The position numbers and the translations under genes are program-made. DNA of 64,000 bases, taken from NCBI RefSeq assembly GCF_023715605.1, contig NZ_JAMBOL010000012.1, positions 1 through 64,000 on the forward strand, read 5' to 3'. The notes under the pieces are model-generated. The model saw nothing but the letters and a program-made list of their open reading frames with translations. It searched no databases and had not been told where the DNA came from. Within the stretch, counting starts at the first letter, position 1. The number at the start of each line of letters is the position of its first letter. The DNA comes from Halalkalibacter oceani (GTDB lineage: Bacteria; Bacillota; Bacilli; Bacillales; Bacillaceae_D). Below are positions 18,374 to 29,112 of this stretch, one piece after another.

Positions 18374-20044
18374 ATGAATTGGACTGGAATTGCATTGGTT
18401 GTGCAACTTTTTTTTGGCGTTGTCATCGGCATTTACTTTTGGAATTTATTACGGAATCAACGGAGTCAGCGCGTCTCGATTGACCGGGAATCAAGAAAAG
18501 AGATGGAACAATTAAGAAGGATGCGCTCCATTTCATTAAGCGAGCCGCTTTCCGAGAAGGTTCGGCCCGCAAGCTTTGCTGATATTGTTGGGCAGGAGGA
18601 AGGGATTCGCTCACTGCGTGCCGCATTATGCGGACCGAACCCGCAGCATGTGATTATTTATGGACCGCCCGGGGTCGGCAAAACAGCGGCGGCTCGGCTC
18701 GTGTTAGAAGAAGCGAAGCGCAACGCAAAATCTCCATTTTCCCAGGATGCTGTTTTTGTTGAATTGGATGGTACGACAGCCCGCTTTGATGAACGGGGGA
18801 TTGCCGATCCGCTCATTGGTTCCGTCCATGATCCGATTTATCAGGGAGCCGGAGCGATGGGACAAGCCGGCATTCCCCAGCCGAAGCACGGCGCGGTGAC
18901 GAAAGCGCACGGCGGTGTGTTGTTCATCGATGAAATTGGCGAGCTTCATTCGATCCAATTAAATAAACTGCTTAAAGTGCTGGAGGACCGCAAAGTCTTT
19001 TTAGAGTCTGCTTACTATAGTGAGGAAAACAGTCAAATTCCCCGCCATATCCACGATATTTTTCAAAAGGGATTGCCGGCGGATTTTCGTTTAATTGGGG
19101 CGACGACAAGAACGCCGCAGGAGCTTCCTCCGGCGATTCGGTCACGCTGCCTGGAGGTTTATTTCCGCGCGCTCAAGCCGAAAGAAATTATTCAAATAGC
19201 TGAAAAAGCAGCGGCGAAAATCTCGTTCACAGCCGAAGAGGGAGCGATTGAATGCATTGCCAAATACGCCACCAATGGCCGTGAAGCGGTAAATATTGTG
19301 CAAATCGCCGCCGGTGTTGCCACGTCGGAGGGCAGAACAACATTGAGCTGCGCCGATGTCGAATGGGTGCTTCATGCGAGTCAGTTGGCCCCGCGTCCAG
19401 AGCGGAAGATTCACCATCAGCCGGCGGTAGGGCTCGTCAACGGTCTCGCAGTGTATGGGCCTAATCTCGGAGCATTGCTGGAAATTGAAGTTAATGTTAT
19501 TAAAAATGAGGGAAAAGGGAATGTAAACATAACCGGTATTGCCGAGGAGGAAAGCACAGGCAACCAAATGCGTTCGATTCGCCGGAAAAGCATGGCGAAA
19601 GGGTCAGTGGAAAACGTCGTGACTGTCTTGCGAAGAATGGGGATTCCGACTCAGGATTATGATATTCATGTCAATTTCCCGGGGGGAGGACCCGTTGATG
19701 GTCCATCTGCGGGAATTGCGATCGCAACAGGAATTTATTCGGCGATTCGCGGAGAAAAAATTAAAAATACGGTGGCGATGACCGGCGAGCTTGGCATCCA
19801 TGGAAAAGTGAAGCCGGTCGGCGGCGTTGTCGCGAAGGTGGAAGCAGCAAAGCTTGCAGGCGCGCAAACCGTGATGATACCTAAGGAAAATGAGCAGGCT
19901 CTCCTGCAGGAAGTCACCGGGATTGAGGTGATTGCGGTTGAGCATCTTGATGAGGTTCTTGAGCTGGCAATGGAAGGAGCCGAAGCAGATCAGGAAGTGG
20001 TCCCTGCCGGAATTGAAATGAATACATCCATAGCACCAGTATAA
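18374..20044 (+). CDS. lonB: LonB, membrane-anchored forespore Lon-type protease
   Basis: An ATP-dependent serine protease of 556 residues. The N terminus has one membrane segment (GIALVVQLFFGVVIGIYFW, residues 5-23) and no LAN substrate domain, which is the LonB layout. Walker A is [15 protein letters not shown] near 97 and Walker B GVLFIDEIGEL near 183. The catalytic serine is in GPVDGPSAGIAIATG near 440 and the lysine in GKVKPVGGVVAKVEAAK near 480. GGAGGGG precedes the ATG. Order clpX-lonB-lonA-ysxC is as in B. subtilis. Confidence 0.96.
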   Translation: MNWTGIALVVQLFFGVVIGIYFWNLLRNQRSQRVSIDRESRKEMEQLRRMRSISLSEPLSEKVRPASFADIVGQEEGIRSLRAALCGPNPQHVIIYGPPGVGKTAAARLVLEEAKRNAKSPFSQDAVFVELDGTTARFDERGIADPLIGSVHDPIYQGAGAMGQAGIPQPKHGAVTKAHGGVLFIDEIGELHSIQLNKLLKVLEDRKVFLESAYYSEENSQIPRHIHDIFQKGLPADFRLIGATTRTPQELPPAIRSRCLEVYFRALKPKEIIQIAEKAAAKISFTAEEGAIECIAKYATNGREAVNIVQIAAGVATSEGRTTLSCADVEWVLHASQLAPRPERKIHHQPAVGLVNGLAVYGPNLGALLEIEVNVIKNEGKGNVNITGIAEEESTGNQMRSIRRKSMAKGSVENVVTVLRRMGIPTQDYDIHVNFPGGGPVDGPSAGIAIATGIYSAIRGEKIKNTVAMTGELGIHGKVKPVGGVVAKVEAAKLAGAQTVMIPKENEQALLQEVTGIEVIAVEHLDEVLELAMEGAEADQEVVPAGIEMNTSIAPV

Positions 20045-20053
20045 GATTAGACA

Positions 20054-20142
20054 AAGGTTGGGGGATAAGATAAAATTGAAAAAGATTAGAATCTTCCCCA
20101 AAAGATCTCAAGGAACAGTGGGAAGAAAGTACGCTGTTCTTT
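20054..20142 (+). other. Two hairpins between lonB and lonA
   Basis: TTGGGG...AAGAT pairs with ATCTTCCCCAA (about 20059-20099), and GAACAG pairs with CTGTTC (about 20113-20139) followed by TTTG. They may end lonB transcription or regulate lonA. No clear lonA promoter was recognised. Confidence 0.45.
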
Positions 20143-20185
20143 GTGAATGCTAGATTGGAAATAGGATGTATGGAGGTGTATGCGG

Positions 20186-22513
20186 ATGGTCGATACAGCG
20201 ACAAAACGACAAATTCCGCTTCTACCGTTACGCGGATTGCTTGTCTTTCCGGCAATGGTGCTGCATTTAGATGTCGGTCGGGCAAAGTCCGTTCAAGCGT
20301 TAGAGCAGGTCATGGAACATGATCATCAGATTTTACTTGCTACTCAAAAGGAAATTTCTATAGATGAACCTACGAAAGAAGATATTTATACAGTAGGAAC
20401 TATAGCGAAAGTAAAGAGTTTGTTGAAACTCCCGAATGGGACAGTCCGCATCCATGTAGAAGGACTGAAACGAGCCCGGATTGAACAATTCGTTGATGAA
20501 GGGGACTTTCTTCAGGTAGAAGCGCTTCTGCTTGAGGACGAGGATAGTCAGATGACTCCGCAGCTGGAAGCAACGATGCGCAATCTTCTTAAGATGTTTG
20601 AACAATATACGAAAGTTTCCAAAAAAATATCAGCCGATACATTGACAATCGTCAAAGATATGACTGATCCAAGCCAGTTCGCCGACGTGATCGGCGCGAA
20701 TCTTCCGTTGAAACTGGCTCAGAAACAGGAGCTGCTTGATACGACGTCTGTTGAAAAGCGGATGATGACGTTGATCGATATTCTGAACAATGAGCAGGAA
20801 GTGCTCGGATTAGAAAAGAAAATTGGCCAGCGCGTCAAGAAGTCGATGGAAAAAACGCAAAAGGAATATTATTTGCGCGAACAGATGAAGGCGATCCAGA
20901 AGGAGCTTGGCGATAAGGAAGGACGCACGGGAGAAGTAGCGAGTCTTCGCGAGCGGATTGAAAAAGCCGAAATGCCGCCGTCTGTCGAAGAAAAAGCGTT
21001 AAAAGAGCTTGACCGTTACGAGAAGATGCCGCCGAATTCTGCGGAAAGCTCCGTTCTGAGAAATTATTTGGACTGGCTTGTTCAATTGCCGTGGACGACG
21101 GAAACGGAAGATCAGCTTGATGTCATTCGCGCTGAAGAAATTTTGAACGAGGATCATTACGGGCTGGAAAAGGTCAAGGAGCGCGTGCTGGAATATTTGG
21201 CTGTTCAGCAATTAACACGGGAACTAAAAGGGCCGATCCTCTGCCTGGCGGGACCGCCTGGAGTCGGGAAGACATCGTTGGCCCGCTCGATTGCCCGTTC
21301 ACTGAACCGTCATTTTGTCCGAATTTCTTTAGGCGGCGTTCGCGATGAAGCCGAAATTAGAGGTCATCGCCGCACGTATGTCGGAGCGATGCCCGGCCGA
21401 ATTATTCAAGGGATGAAAAAAGCAGGTTCGATTAATCCGGTATTTCTGCTTGATGAGATCGATAAAATGGCCAATGATTTTCGCGGTGATCCATCTGCCG
21501 CCCTGCTGGAGGTACTCGACCCGGAACAGAACAACAGCTTTAGCGATCATTATATTGAAGAACCTTATGATTTATCGAAGGTGATGTTTGTCACAACGGC
21601 CAATAATATTAACACGATTCCGGGACCGCTGCTCGACCGGATGGAAATTATTCCAATTGCCGGCTACACGGAAGTGGAAAAGATCCAAATTGCGAAGAAT
21701 TATTTATTGCCGAAGCAGAAAAAGGATCATGGTCTCTCAAAAGGGATGCTGCAAGTAAAGGATACAGCATTGCAGAAAATTGTCCGCTACTATACACGCG
21801 AAGCAGGCGTGCGCAGCTTGGAAAGACAATTGGCTTCGGCCTGTCGGAAGGCTGCCAAGATCATTGTGTCGGGTGAGAAGAAGCGAGTTATCCTGACGGA
21901 AAGAGTTGTAGAGGACATGCTTGGAAAGCCGCGCTTCCGCTATGGTCTTGCTGAAGTGGAGGACCAGGTCGGAGCGGCGACTGGACTGGCCTATACGACT
22001 GCCGGCGGCGATACGCTCTCGATTGAAGTTTCGATTTCTCCGGGAAAAGGAAAACTGACACTCACCGGAAAGCTCGGCGATGTGATGAAGGAGTCGGCTC
22101 AGGCGGCGTTCAGCTATATTCGTTCCCGTTCTGAAGAGCTTGAAATTGACCCGGGCTTCAATGAAAACAGTGATATTCATATCCATGTGCCGGAAGGAGC
22201 GACGCCGAAGGACGGGCCGTCAGCCGGTATTACAATGGCAACGGCACTGATCTCCGCTTTGACGGGCCGCCCTGTGAAAAAGGAAGTTGGCATGACTGGA
22301 GAAATGACGCTCCGTGGTCGTGTCTTGCCGATCGGCGGTTTGAAAGAGAAGTCGATGAGCGCTCACCGCGCCGGTCTGAAAACAATCATCATTCCGAAGG
22401 ACAATGAAAAAGATTTAGAAGAGGTGCCGGAAAGTGTACGGGCTGACTTGGAGTACATCCTCGTCTCACACTTGGATGAAGTGCTTCCTCATGCGTTAGG
22501 AGAAAAGCAATGA
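20186..22513 (+). CDS. lonA: ATP-dependent Lon protease (LonA)
   Basis: A soluble hexameric AAA+ serine protease, 775 residues. The LAN domain starts [18 protein letters not shown] near residue 8. Walker A is [16 protein letters not shown] near 355 and Walker [12 protein letters not shown] near 420. The Ser-Lys dyad lies in [12 protein letters not shown] near 675 and [14 protein letters not shown] near 715. The ATG at 20186 has nine bases from GGAGG (20172-20176); the ATG at 20180 is only three bases away and so less likely. It overlaps ysxC by four bases. Confidence 0.97.
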   Translation: MVDTATKRQIPLLPLRGLLVFPAMVLHLDVGRAKSVQALEQVMEHDHQILLATQKEISIDEPTKEDIYTVGTIAKVKSLLKLPNGTVRIHVEGLKRARIEQFVDEGDFLQVEALLLEDEDSQMTPQLEATMRNLLKMFEQYTKVSKKISADTLTIVKDMTDPSQFADVIGANLPLKLAQKQELLDTTSVEKRMMTLIDILNNEQEVLGLEKKIGQRVKKSMEKTQKEYYLREQMKAIQKELGDKEGRTGEVASLRERIEKAEMPPSVEEKALKELDRYEKMPPNSAESSVLRNYLDWLVQLPWTTETEDQLDVIRAEEILNEDHYGLEKVKERVLEYLAVQQLTRELKGPILCLAGPPGVGKTSLARSIARSLNRHFVRISLGGVRDEAEIRGHRRTYVGAMPGRIIQGMKKAGSINPVFLLDEIDKMANDFRGDPSAALLEVLDPEQNNSFSDHYIEEPYDLSKVMFVTTANNINTIPGPLLDRMEIIPIAGYTEVEKIQIAKNYLLPKQKKDHGLSKGMLQVKDTALQKIVRYYTREAGVRSLERQLASACRKAAKIIVSGEKKRVILTERVVEDMLGKPRFRYGLAEVEDQVGAATGLAYTTAGGDTLSIEVSISPGKGKLTLTGKLGDVMKESAQAAFSYIRSRSEELEIDPGFNENSDIHIHVPEGATPKDGPSAGITMATALISALTGRPVKKEVGMTGEMTLRGRVLPIGGLKEKSMSAHRAGLKTIIIPKDNEKDLEEVPESVRADLEYILVSHLDEVLPHALGEKQ

Positions 22514-23097
22514 AAGTAACAAAAGCAGAGTTGGCAAAGGTCGCTGTCAAGCCGGACCAATACCCCGATACGCAACTTCCTGAAATCGCGTTATCCGGCC
22601 GTTCCAATGTCGGAAAATCGTCTTTTATTAATAAGATGATCAATCGGAAGGGACTTGCCCGTACGTCCCAGAAACCGGGAAAAACGCAGACGTTAAATTT
22701 TTATGAGGTGAATGAGCAGCTTTATTTTGTCGATGTACCTGGCTACGGCTTTGCCAAGGTGCCGAAAACCGAGCGCGAGGCCTGGGGACGAATGATCGAA
22801 ACGTATTTACAAAATCGCCCGCAGTTAAAAGCGGTCATTCAAATTGTCGATCTGCGACATCCGCCGTCAGCAGATGATAAAATGATGTACAACTGGCTGA
22901 AGCACTTTGATATGCAGGTGATCGTTGTCGCGACAAAGGCCGATAAAATCCCAAAAGGAAAATGGCAAAAGCATCTTAGCATCATATCTAAGGATTTGCA
23001 AAAGGATGAGAGCGATCCGATTATGCTTTTCTCGGCAGAAACGGCCCATGGAAAAGAAGAATTATGGAAAAAAATTCTCTACTATGCGTCAATGTAA
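22510..23097 (+). CDS. ysxC: Ribosome-biogenesis GTPase YsxC/EngB
   Basis: A TrmE-Era-EngA-EngB-Septin class GTPase needed for late 50S subunit assembly. The 195-residue protein has G1 [14 protein letters not shown] (about residue 30), the switch I threonine in [11 protein letters not shown]3 DVPGYG (about 76) and G4 TKAD (about 143). ATGA overlap with lonA indicates coupling, as in B. subtilis. Confidence 0.97.
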   Translation: MKVTKAELAKVAVKPDQYPDTQLPEIALSGRSNVGKSSFINKMINRKGLARTSQKPGKTQTLNFYEVNEQLYFVDVPGYGFAKVPKTEREAWGRMIETYLQNRPQLKAVIQIVDLRHPPSADDKMMYNWLKHFDMQVIVVATKADKIPKGKWQKHLSIISKDLQKDESDPIMLFSAETAHGKEELWKKILYYASM

Positions 23098-23122
23098 TGA
23101 GCGGAACCTCCACGCTCTTTTA

Positions 23123-23157
23123 AAGCCCGTTGTGAGTGGGTTTCTCACAACGGGCTT
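23123..23157 (+). terminator. 14-base perfect hairpin after ysxC
   Basis: AAGCCCGTTGTGAG (23123-23136) pairs with CTCACAACGGGCTT (23144-23157). No T tract follows, so termination efficiency is uncertain. Confidence 0.65.
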
Positions 23158-23225
23158 GTGGCGTGTGAAGCCATTGCCAGTAGGTCCAAAGCTAGTTTTG
23201 TCTCAAGCTCTTTCTGCGTTCCTGT

Positions 23226-23699
23226 TCATCTTTTAATTAAAAGAATGATACCGAGCGCAATGAGAATAAGCGGCCAAATGCCGCCGAGAAACGCAAAGGT
23301 ATGCAGCAGCCAGGCGAACGGGTTGAGTGAAGTGAAGCTGATAATGGCAATGATCAGCAGGATGATCGCAGGAATCAGCCCATCACGCTTCGTCTTTTGA
23401 AAGGAAAGAAAAAAGGCAAGACTGATAATGAACGGATACATTCCCCAATGATCCGGCCATGACGCAATGAACTGCAAGCCGTGAAAGTGAACACCGAGTC
23501 CGGTAAGGAGGCTTCCGGGAAAGACCATTGAACTTTCCCTGCCCCAATACCCCTGGGCCAAAAAAGCGATCCCGATTACAATGAGAATCGAAGGCCAGGA
23601 CAAAAGCTGCGCGGCAAATGGGAAAGAAAGCTGCTGCAGCAAAAAATAACATCCAATACCAATTAGTAAAAAGCCCGGGAAAATCCGCCCCTGTTTCAT
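23226..23699 (-). CDS. ysxD: Polytopic membrane protein (YsxD-like)
   Basis: A 157-residue protein with about four to six hydrophobic segments: IFPGFLLIGIGCYFLLQQL, SWPSILIVIGIAFLAQGYW, a central YPFIISLAFFLSF, IPAIILLIIAIISF and a final GGIWPLILIALGIILL. The paired FPGFLLIGIG/WPSILIVIG pattern is the LiaI/LiaF-type (DUF5668-like) membrane motif. Position between ysxC and hemA matches B. subtilis ysxD. AGGGAGGA precedes the start on the minus strand. No function is established. Confidence 0.75.
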   Translation of the reverse strand: MKQGRIFPGFLLIGIGCYFLLQQLSFPFAAQLLSWPSILIVIGIAFLAQGYWGRESSMVFPGSLLTGLGVHFHGLQFIASWPDHWGMYPFIISLAFFLSFQKTKRDGLIPAIILLIIAIISFTSLNPFAWLLHTFAFLGGIWPLILIALGIILLIKR

Positions 23700-23803
23700 A
23701 AAATCCTCCCTTTGATGAAAGCATAAGACATACTTATTGCATTACGCGGTTATGATAGTTATAGTAGAGATTGTGTAATAATGCTGAATGTAGCTTGCAA
23801 TAT

Positions 23804-23878
23804 GATCATGATAGCATAGCCTTCATGATCTGTTCACAATTTTTTTGGAAGTGCTACATTAGACATGTTATAATGTAG
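23804..23878 (+). promoter_or_regulatory. hemA promoter with two inverted repeats
   Basis: TTGGAA (23845-23850) and TATAAT (23869-23874) with an 18-base spacer form the likely promoter. A perfect 8-base inverted repeat CTACATTA/TAATGTAG (23854-23861 and 23871-23878) covers the spacer and -10. A second one, GATCATGA/TCATGATC (23804-23811 and 23823-23830), lies just upstream. TTAGACATGTTATAA (23859-23873) also matches 10 of 14 fixed positions of the Per box; hemA of B. subtilis is a PerR target. Confidence 0.6.
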
Positions 23879-23902
23879 ACAGTTAAAAGTGAATCGGATT
23901 CG

Positions 23903-23985
23903 CCCTTTAGGATAAAGGGTAGAAAAGATAGAGAACGGATGAAGGATAAGAAAGACGCTTCTGGCGTTTTCTTAGGGATTTTTAT
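23903..23985 (+). promoter_or_regulatory. Structured hemA leader
   Basis: CCCTTT/AAAGGG hairpin at 23903-23919, then AAGAAA-ACGC pairing with GCGTTTTCTT (23948-23973, one bulged G), followed by AGGGATTTTTATT, a terminator-like arrangement shortly before the hemA Shine-Dalgarno. It could act as an attenuator. Confidence 0.45.
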
Positions 23986-24004
23986 TATGGGGGTGAACGT
24001 CAGG

Positions 24005-25381
24005 ATGCATATACTGGTTGTGGGGTTTAACTATAAAACGGCTCCTGTCGAAATGAGAGAAAAGTTTGCGTTTCAGGAAGCAGAGCTCCCTCAAGCGTTA
24101 ACAAAGCTGCGTCATATGAAAAGTATTCTTGAGTGCACGATTATATCGACCTGTAATCGGACCGAGGTGTATGTTGTCGCGGATCAGCTGCACACCGGTC
24201 GTCATTACACGAAAACCTTTCTGGCTGAATGGTTTGACATGGAAAAGGAAGAATTTCTGCCGTATGTAACGATCCGCGAAGATCAGCAAGCGATTGAACA
24301 TTTATTCCGGGTTACGTGCGGCCTGGATTCGATGATCCTTGGTGAAACCCAAATCCTCGGGCAGGTGCGTGAAAGTTTTCTAATCGCTCAGGAGCAGCAG
24401 GCAACGGGCACGATCTTTAATCAGATGTTCAAGCAGGCGATCACGCTTGCGAAGCGAGCTCATTCCAATACGGAAATCGGTCAGCATGCGGTGTCTGTCA
24501 GCTATGCAGCGGTCGAGCTTGGTAAGAATATTTTCAGCAACTTCGCCGGTAAACATGTCGTGATTCTTGGCGCAGGGAAGATGAGTGAGCTGACAGCGAA
24601 GCATCTTCACGCCAATGGCGCTACGAAAATTACCGTTATTAACCGGACAGAAGCGAAGGCAGCTGAGCTGGCGATGAAGTTCCTCGGACAAGCGCGTCCT
24701 TTTGAAGAGCTTCAATTGACGCTGGCGGAAGCCGATGTCGTCATCAGTTCAACGGGGGCAAGAGACTTTGTCGTCACAAAAGAGATGATGGGAAAAGCGA
24801 TGAAAAAGCGGAAAGGCCGTCCGCTTTTCATGGTCGATATTGCTGTGCCGCGCGATCTTGATCCGGCGCTGGCTGATTTTGACGACGTCTATCTTTATGA
24901 TATTGACGATCTGCAAAACATTGTCGAAGCAAATCTCGCTGAACGGAAGCGGGAAGCGGAGAAAATTGAGCTGATGGTGGAAGAGGAAATCGTTGAATTT
25001 ACGCAGTGGGTAAATACGTTAGGAGTTGTTCCGATCATTACCGCTCTCCGGACGAAAGCATTGGCGGTACAGGCTGAAACAATGGAAAGCATTGAGCGTA
25101 AGCTGCCTGACTTAACGGAGCGGGAAAAGAAAATCTTGCGAAAACATACAAAGAGCATTGTGAACCAGCTTTTGCGTGATCCAGTTACGAAAGTAAAAGA
25201 ACTTGCTGCGCAGCCGGATGCTGATGAAGCGCTCGATCTATTTACCCAAATTTTTGGTCTTGAAGAAGAATTGACTGCTCAACAGGAAAGTGCTCGAATT
25301 GAAGAAGTAGAGAAAAAGTGGGAGGCGCACAAGCAAGAATATGTAACGGCATCGCATAAAGCTGCTGTTGTCCGCTCTTAA
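24005..25381 (+). CDS. hemA: Glutamyl-tRNA reductase
   Basis: Reduces glutamyl-tRNA to glutamate-1-semialdehyde with NADPH, the first committed step of the C5 haem pathway. In 458 residues, the catalytic cysteine is in [12 protein letters not shown] (about residue 50), the substrate block is [16 protein letters not shown] near 108, and the Rossmann motif [16 protein letters not shown] is near 185. The dimerisation helix is at the C terminus. The start [18 protein letters not shown] follows GGGGGTGA; in-frame codons back to 23939 are in the structured leader. First gene of hemAXCDB(L). Confidence 0.97.
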   Translation: MHILVVGFNYKTAPVEMREKFAFQEAELPQALTKLRHMKSILECTIISTCNRTEVYVVADQLHTGRHYTKTFLAEWFDMEKEEFLPYVTIREDQQAIEHLFRVTCGLDSMILGETQILGQVRESFLIAQEQQATGTIFNQMFKQAITLAKRAHSNTEIGQHAVSVSYAAVELGKNIFSNFAGKHVVILGAGKMSELTAKHLHANGATKITVINRTEAKAAELAMKFLGQARPFEELQLTLAEADVVISSTGARDFVVTKEMMGKAMKKRKGRPLFMVDIAVPRDLDPALADFDDVYLYDIDDLQNIVEANLAERKREAEKIELMVEEEIVEFTQWVNTLGVVPIITALRTKALAVQAETMESIERKLPDLTEREKKILRKHTKSIVNQLLRDPVTKVKELAAQPDADEALDLFTQIFGLEEELTAQQESARIEEVEKKWEAHKQEYVTASHKAAVVRS

Positions 25382-25398
25382 GAGAGAAGGGACTCATC

Positions 25399-26214
25399 AT
25401 GAACTGGATTTATCCTGTTACGATTGTCTTATATAGCTTCAGCGTACTTGGCTATTTTATCGATTTTTTACAACACAACCGGAAAGTCAATCGATTGGCT
25501 TTCTGGTTGCTTTCTATTGTCTGGGTTTTACAGACCTCTTTTTTTATCATTAGAGCCTTGGAGTTAAATCGTGTCCCGCTTATGACGCCATTTGAAGGGC
25601 TGTTTTTTTACGCTTGGCTTGTCGTGACCTTGTCACTGGTGATCAATTGGTTTTTCCGGGTTGATTTCCTTGTGTTTTTTGCCAATGTGATCGGCTTTAG
25701 CATGATGGCTTTCAGCTTGTTTACCCCTGATGGCGATATTCCGCAATCGTTGACGGTTCTGCTCGCTTCAGAGCTGCTCGTCATTCATATTTCGATTATT
25801 TTATTATCCTATGCTGCCTTTACTCTTTCCTTTGCGTGCCAGATTATGTACGTGCTTCAGCACCAGATGCTGAAACGAAAGGCATGGGGCCAGAGGCTGT
25901 TTCGCTTCGGCGGCTTAACAACGCTTGATACGCTTTCTTACCGCGCGGTTATCATTGGTTGGCCGCTTTTGTTTATTGGTCTGATTCTCGGCTTCGTCTG
26001 GGCATCGACGCAAGCGACATATATCCCCCTGCTTGATTCAAAGGTGATTAGCTCCGTGCTCGTCCTCGGGATTTATGGAGTCTATCTGTATATGAGGGTC
26101 GTCAAATTTACGAGAGGCTATAATATGGCGCTGTTAGGCATTGCCGGCTTTCTCGTCCTGTTGATTAATTACTTCCTGTCAGGGCAGTATTCGAATTTTC
26201 ATTTATGGTATTAA
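25399..26214 (+). CDS. hemX: HemX, CcsA/CcmC-like membrane protein
   Basis: A 271-residue protein with about eight hydrophobic segments and the cytochrome c assembly-protein (CcsA) fold. Conserved histidines lie in VIHISIILLSYAAF near residue 130. In B. subtilis HemX lowers HemA protein level and is always second in the hem operon. It lies 17 bases after hemA. Confidence 0.92.
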   Translation: MNWIYPVTIVLYSFSVLGYFIDFLQHNRKVNRLAFWLLSIVWVLQTSFFIIRALELNRVPLMTPFEGLFFYAWLVVTLSLVINWFFRVDFLVFFANVIGFSMMAFSLFTPDGDIPQSLTVLLASELLVIHISIILLSYAAFTLSFACQIMYVLQHQMLKRKAWGQRLFRFGGLTTLDTLSYRAVIIGWPLLFIGLILGFVWASTQATYIPLLDSKVISSVLVLGIYGVYLYMRVVKFTRGYNMALLGIAGFLVLLINYFLSGQYSNFHLWY

Positions 26215-26403
26215 GCGCGGGACGGGATTTTTCCTTGAAAGAGCATAAAGGGTATAAATTTTTAGGGCGATTAACGGAAGAGCGTCGGCTCCACGCACCG
26301 CTTCTAAGAAAAGCCGTTTTACGATTTTCTTATTTCCTGTTGAATCGGGCCGGATCAGGTTAGAATAGAGAGAACAGAAGATTGAAAGGAAGGAAGAACG
26401 CAT

Positions 26404-27339
26404 ATGCGAAAAATTGTGATTGGGTCAAGACGCAGCAATCTTGCTCTTACCCAAACCGATTGGGTCATCGCTCAATTAAACAAACTTGAGCTGCCCTATA
26501 AATTTGAAGTAAAAGAGATTGTAACAAAAGGTGATAAGATACTTGATGTGACGTTGTCGAAGGTCGGCGGCAAAGGGCTGTTTGTCAAGGAGATTGAGCA
26601 GGCTTTAGCTAATAAAGAGATTGATCTTGCCGTACATAGTATGAAGGACGTCCCGTCTGTTTTGCAGGATCAATTTACATTGGCAGCGATTACAGAGCGC
26701 GAAGACCCGCGTGATGTCTTAATTTCCAATGATCATGTTCTGCTTAACGATTTAAAGCCGGGAGCCGTCATCGGGACAAGCAGTTTGCGGCGTTCCGCTC
26801 AGCTTCTTGCTGCGCGACCGGATCTGGAAGTGAAGTGGATCCGCGGAAATGTAGAAACGCGGCTGCGCAAGCTTCGTGAGGAAGGCTTTGATGCGATTAT
26901 TTTAGCCGCTGCCGGATTGAAAAGACTGCAGTTTTCCGAGGAGCTTATTACGCAATATTTAGAGCCTGAGCTATGCGTGCCGGCAGTCGGGCAGGGGGCA
27001 CTCGGACTTGAATGCCGCACCGATGATGATGATTTGATCGGACTTCTCGCCCATATTAATGACGACACAACGGCAAGAACGGTGACTGCGGAGCGGACGT
27101 TCCTGCACCGGATGGAGGGCGGCTGCCAGGTTCCGATTGCCGGTTACGCCGTTATTGAAGCTGATCAAAGCTTGTCATTGACTGCCCTTGTCGGTTCTCC
27201 GGAAGGCGATGTTCTCTTGAAGGAGACGGTCAACGGAGACGATCCGCGGACGATCGGTGAGGAAGCAGCGAAGCGCTTATTGGCGCAAGGAGCGAAGGAA
27301 ATTCTCGATAAAGTGAAAAAAGAGCTGGATCAGCAATGA
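26404..27339 (+). CDS. hemC: Porphobilinogen deaminase (hydroxymethylbilane synthase)
   Basis: Polymerises four porphobilinogen units on a covalently bound dipyrromethane cofactor. The 311-residue protein starts [18 protein letters not shown] and has [11 protein letters not shown] near residue 80, [13 protein letters not shown] near 127, and [14 protein letters not shown] near 195. The cofactor cysteine is in [12 protein letters not shown] near 240. AAGGAAGG precedes the ATG. A 189-base gap from hemX contains TTGAAT/TAGAAT (26340/26361), a weak promoter candidate. Confidence 0.97.
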   Translation: MRKIVIGSRRSNLALTQTDWVIAQLNKLELPYKFEVKEIVTKGDKILDVTLSKVGGKGLFVKEIEQALANKEIDLAVHSMKDVPSVLQDQFTLAAITEREDPRDVLISNDHVLLNDLKPGAVIGTSSLRRSAQLLAARPDLEVKWIRGNVETRLRKLREEGFDAIILAAAGLKRLQFSEELITQYLEPELCVPAVGQGALGLECRTDDDDLIGLLAHINDDTTARTVTAERTFLHRMEGGCQVPIAGYAVIEADQSLSLTALVGSPEGDVLLKETVNGDDPRTIGEEAAKRLLAQGAKEILDKVKKELDQQ

Positions 27340-28130
27340 CGGAGCTTCCCCTGGCTGGAAAAAGAATTCTCGTTACGCGAGCAAAGGAACAAGCTGAGGC
27401 TCTTTCCGCCCTTATTAGACGGCATGGGGGGACAGCGATTGAAGTGCCGTTGATCGCCTTTCAAGCTCCGGCAGACGGCGCACGAAGCGAAGCGGTGCTC
27501 AAGCAGCTGGACAGCTACAAATGGCTCGTTTTTACGAGTGCCAACGGCGTGCGCTTTTTTTTCGAGCGGCTGCGCGAGCTTCGGCTGACGGGTCAATCCT
27601 TGCCTGTCAACATAGCAGCGGTCGGCGCAAAAACGGAGGCGGCGCTTAGCCGGTACGGACTGCGGGCTGATCTGATTCCGGAAAGCTTTGTCGCCGAGGG
27701 GCTGCTCGAAGCGTTGAGTCCGAAGGTGGAAAGAGGAGATCGTCTTCTGCTCGCACGCGGGAATCTTGGAAGAAGCCTGTTGCCAAATGAGCTGACGAAG
27801 CTAGGTGTTCAAGTGGAGGAGCTGATCGTTTATGAGACGGTTTGCCCGCCGTCAGCAAAGGCGGAGCTACGTGCTGCGCTTCAGCATACGACCCTTGATT
27901 ATGTTACTTTTACAAGCTCGTCGACAGTCTCTCATTATGCGGAGCTGTTAAAAGAGCTGGAAGCTGAAGGGGTGACAGCATCGGCGAAAATAGCCTGCAT
28001 CGGGCCAATCGCCGCCAGGACGGCACGTCATTACCGCTTATCGGTTGATCTCATGCCTGCTAAATATACGATAGAAGCTTTAGTGGAACAACTTGTGTTA
28101 CATACGAAGGGAGAGAAGGAAAATGACTGA
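27336..28130 (+). CDS. hemD: Uroporphyrinogen-III synthase
   Basis: Closes hydroxymethylbilane to uroporphyrinogen III with inversion of ring D. A 264-residue two-lobed protein. The family is poorly conserved, but [14 protein letters not shown] near residue 11, [14 protein letters not shown] near 63 and [17 protein letters not shown] near 187 are typical. It overlaps hemC by four bases and hemB by eight. Confidence 0.94.
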   Translation: MTELPLAGKRILVTRAKEQAEALSALIRRHGGTAIEVPLIAFQAPADGARSEAVLKQLDSYKWLVFTSANGVRFFFERLRELRLTGQSLPVNIAAVGAKTEAALSRYGLRADLIPESFVAEGLLEALSPKVERGDRLLLARGNLGRSLLPNELTKLGVQVEELIVYETVCPPSAKAELRAALQHTTLDYVTFTSSSTVSHYAELLKELEAEGVTASAKIACIGPIAARTARHYRLSVDLMPAKYTIEALVEQLVLHTKGEKEND

Positions 28131-29103
28131 TTTACAATTTAGACGTCATCGCCGTTTACGGAAAACGAACTCGATTCGAAAGATGGTTCAGGAGACGCAG
28201 ATTCATGCGAGTGACTTAATCTATCCGCTTTTTGTCACGGAAGGAACGAATGAAAAGAATGAAGTCGCTTCCATGCCAGGTGTGTTCCAATTGTCGCTTG
28301 ATCTTGTTGATGCTGAAATCGATGAAGTCGTATCACTTGGAATCCCGGCCATAATGCTGTTCGGCGTGCCGAATCATAAGGATGATGTTGGAACGTCCGC
28401 TTATCATGATCACGGAATCGTGCAAAAAGCGATTCGCCAAATTAAACAACATTATCCGGACGTAACGATTATTGCCGACACATGTCTTTGCCAGTATACC
28501 GATCACGGGCACTGCGGCGTGATCGAAAACGGTCAGGTGTTAAATGATCCTTCGTTGAGCCTATTAGCGAAAACCGCCGTTTCTCAGGCCGAAGCTGGTG
28601 CCGATATTATCGCGCCTTCAAATATGATGGACGGTTTCGTTGCTGCGATTCGCCACGGTCTTGATGAAGCCGGTTTTGAAGATATTCCGATTATGTCCTA
28701 TGCGGTCAAGTATTCATCGGCTTTTTACGGTCCGTTCCGTGATGCCGCCCACAGCTCGCCGAAGTTCGGCGATCGCAAAACGTATCAAATGGACCCGGCC
28801 AATCGGCTCGAGGCATTACGCGAGGCGGAGTCTGATATTGAAGAAGGAGCTGACATGCTGATTGTCAAGCCGGCCCTTTCATACTTGGATATTATTCGGG
28901 AAGTCAAGGATTTTTCCGGTATGCCGATTGTTGCCTATAATGTTAGCGGGGAATATTCGATGGTGAAGGCAGCCAGTCAAAATGGCTGGATCGACGAGAA
29001 GGCAATCGTGTTGGAGAAAATGATCAGTATGAAGCGCGCAGGTGCTGATCTCATTTTGACTTACCATGCGAAAGATGTTGCACGCTGGATTTCCAATTCA
29101 TAA
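28123..29103 (+). CDS. hemB: Delta-aminolevulinic acid dehydratase (porphobilinogen synthase)
   Basis: Condenses two 5-aminolevulinate molecules to porphobilinogen. In 326 residues, the zinc cysteines are in [14 protein letters not shown] (about residue 118-131). The Schiff-base lysines are in [16 protein letters not shown] (about 195) and [12 protein letters not shown] (about 247). The ATG at 28123 follows GGGAGAGAAGG and lies inside the hemD tail. Confidence 0.97.
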   Translation: MTDLQFRRHRRLRKTNSIRKMVQETQIHASDLIYPLFVTEGTNEKNEVASMPGVFQLSLDLVDAEIDEVVSLGIPAIMLFGVPNHKDDVGTSAYHDHGIVQKAIRQIKQHYPDVTIIADTCLCQYTDHGHCGVIENGQVLNDPSLSLLAKTAVSQAEAGADIIAPSNMMDGFVAAIRHGLDEAGFEDIPIMSYAVKYSSAFYGPFRDAAHSSPKFGDRKTYQMDPANRLEALREAESDIEEGADMLIVKPALSYLDIIREVKDFSGMPIVAYNVSGEYSMVKAASQNGWIDEKAIVLEKMISMKRAGADLILTYHAKDVARWISNS

Positions 29104-29112
29104 AGGAGGCTG

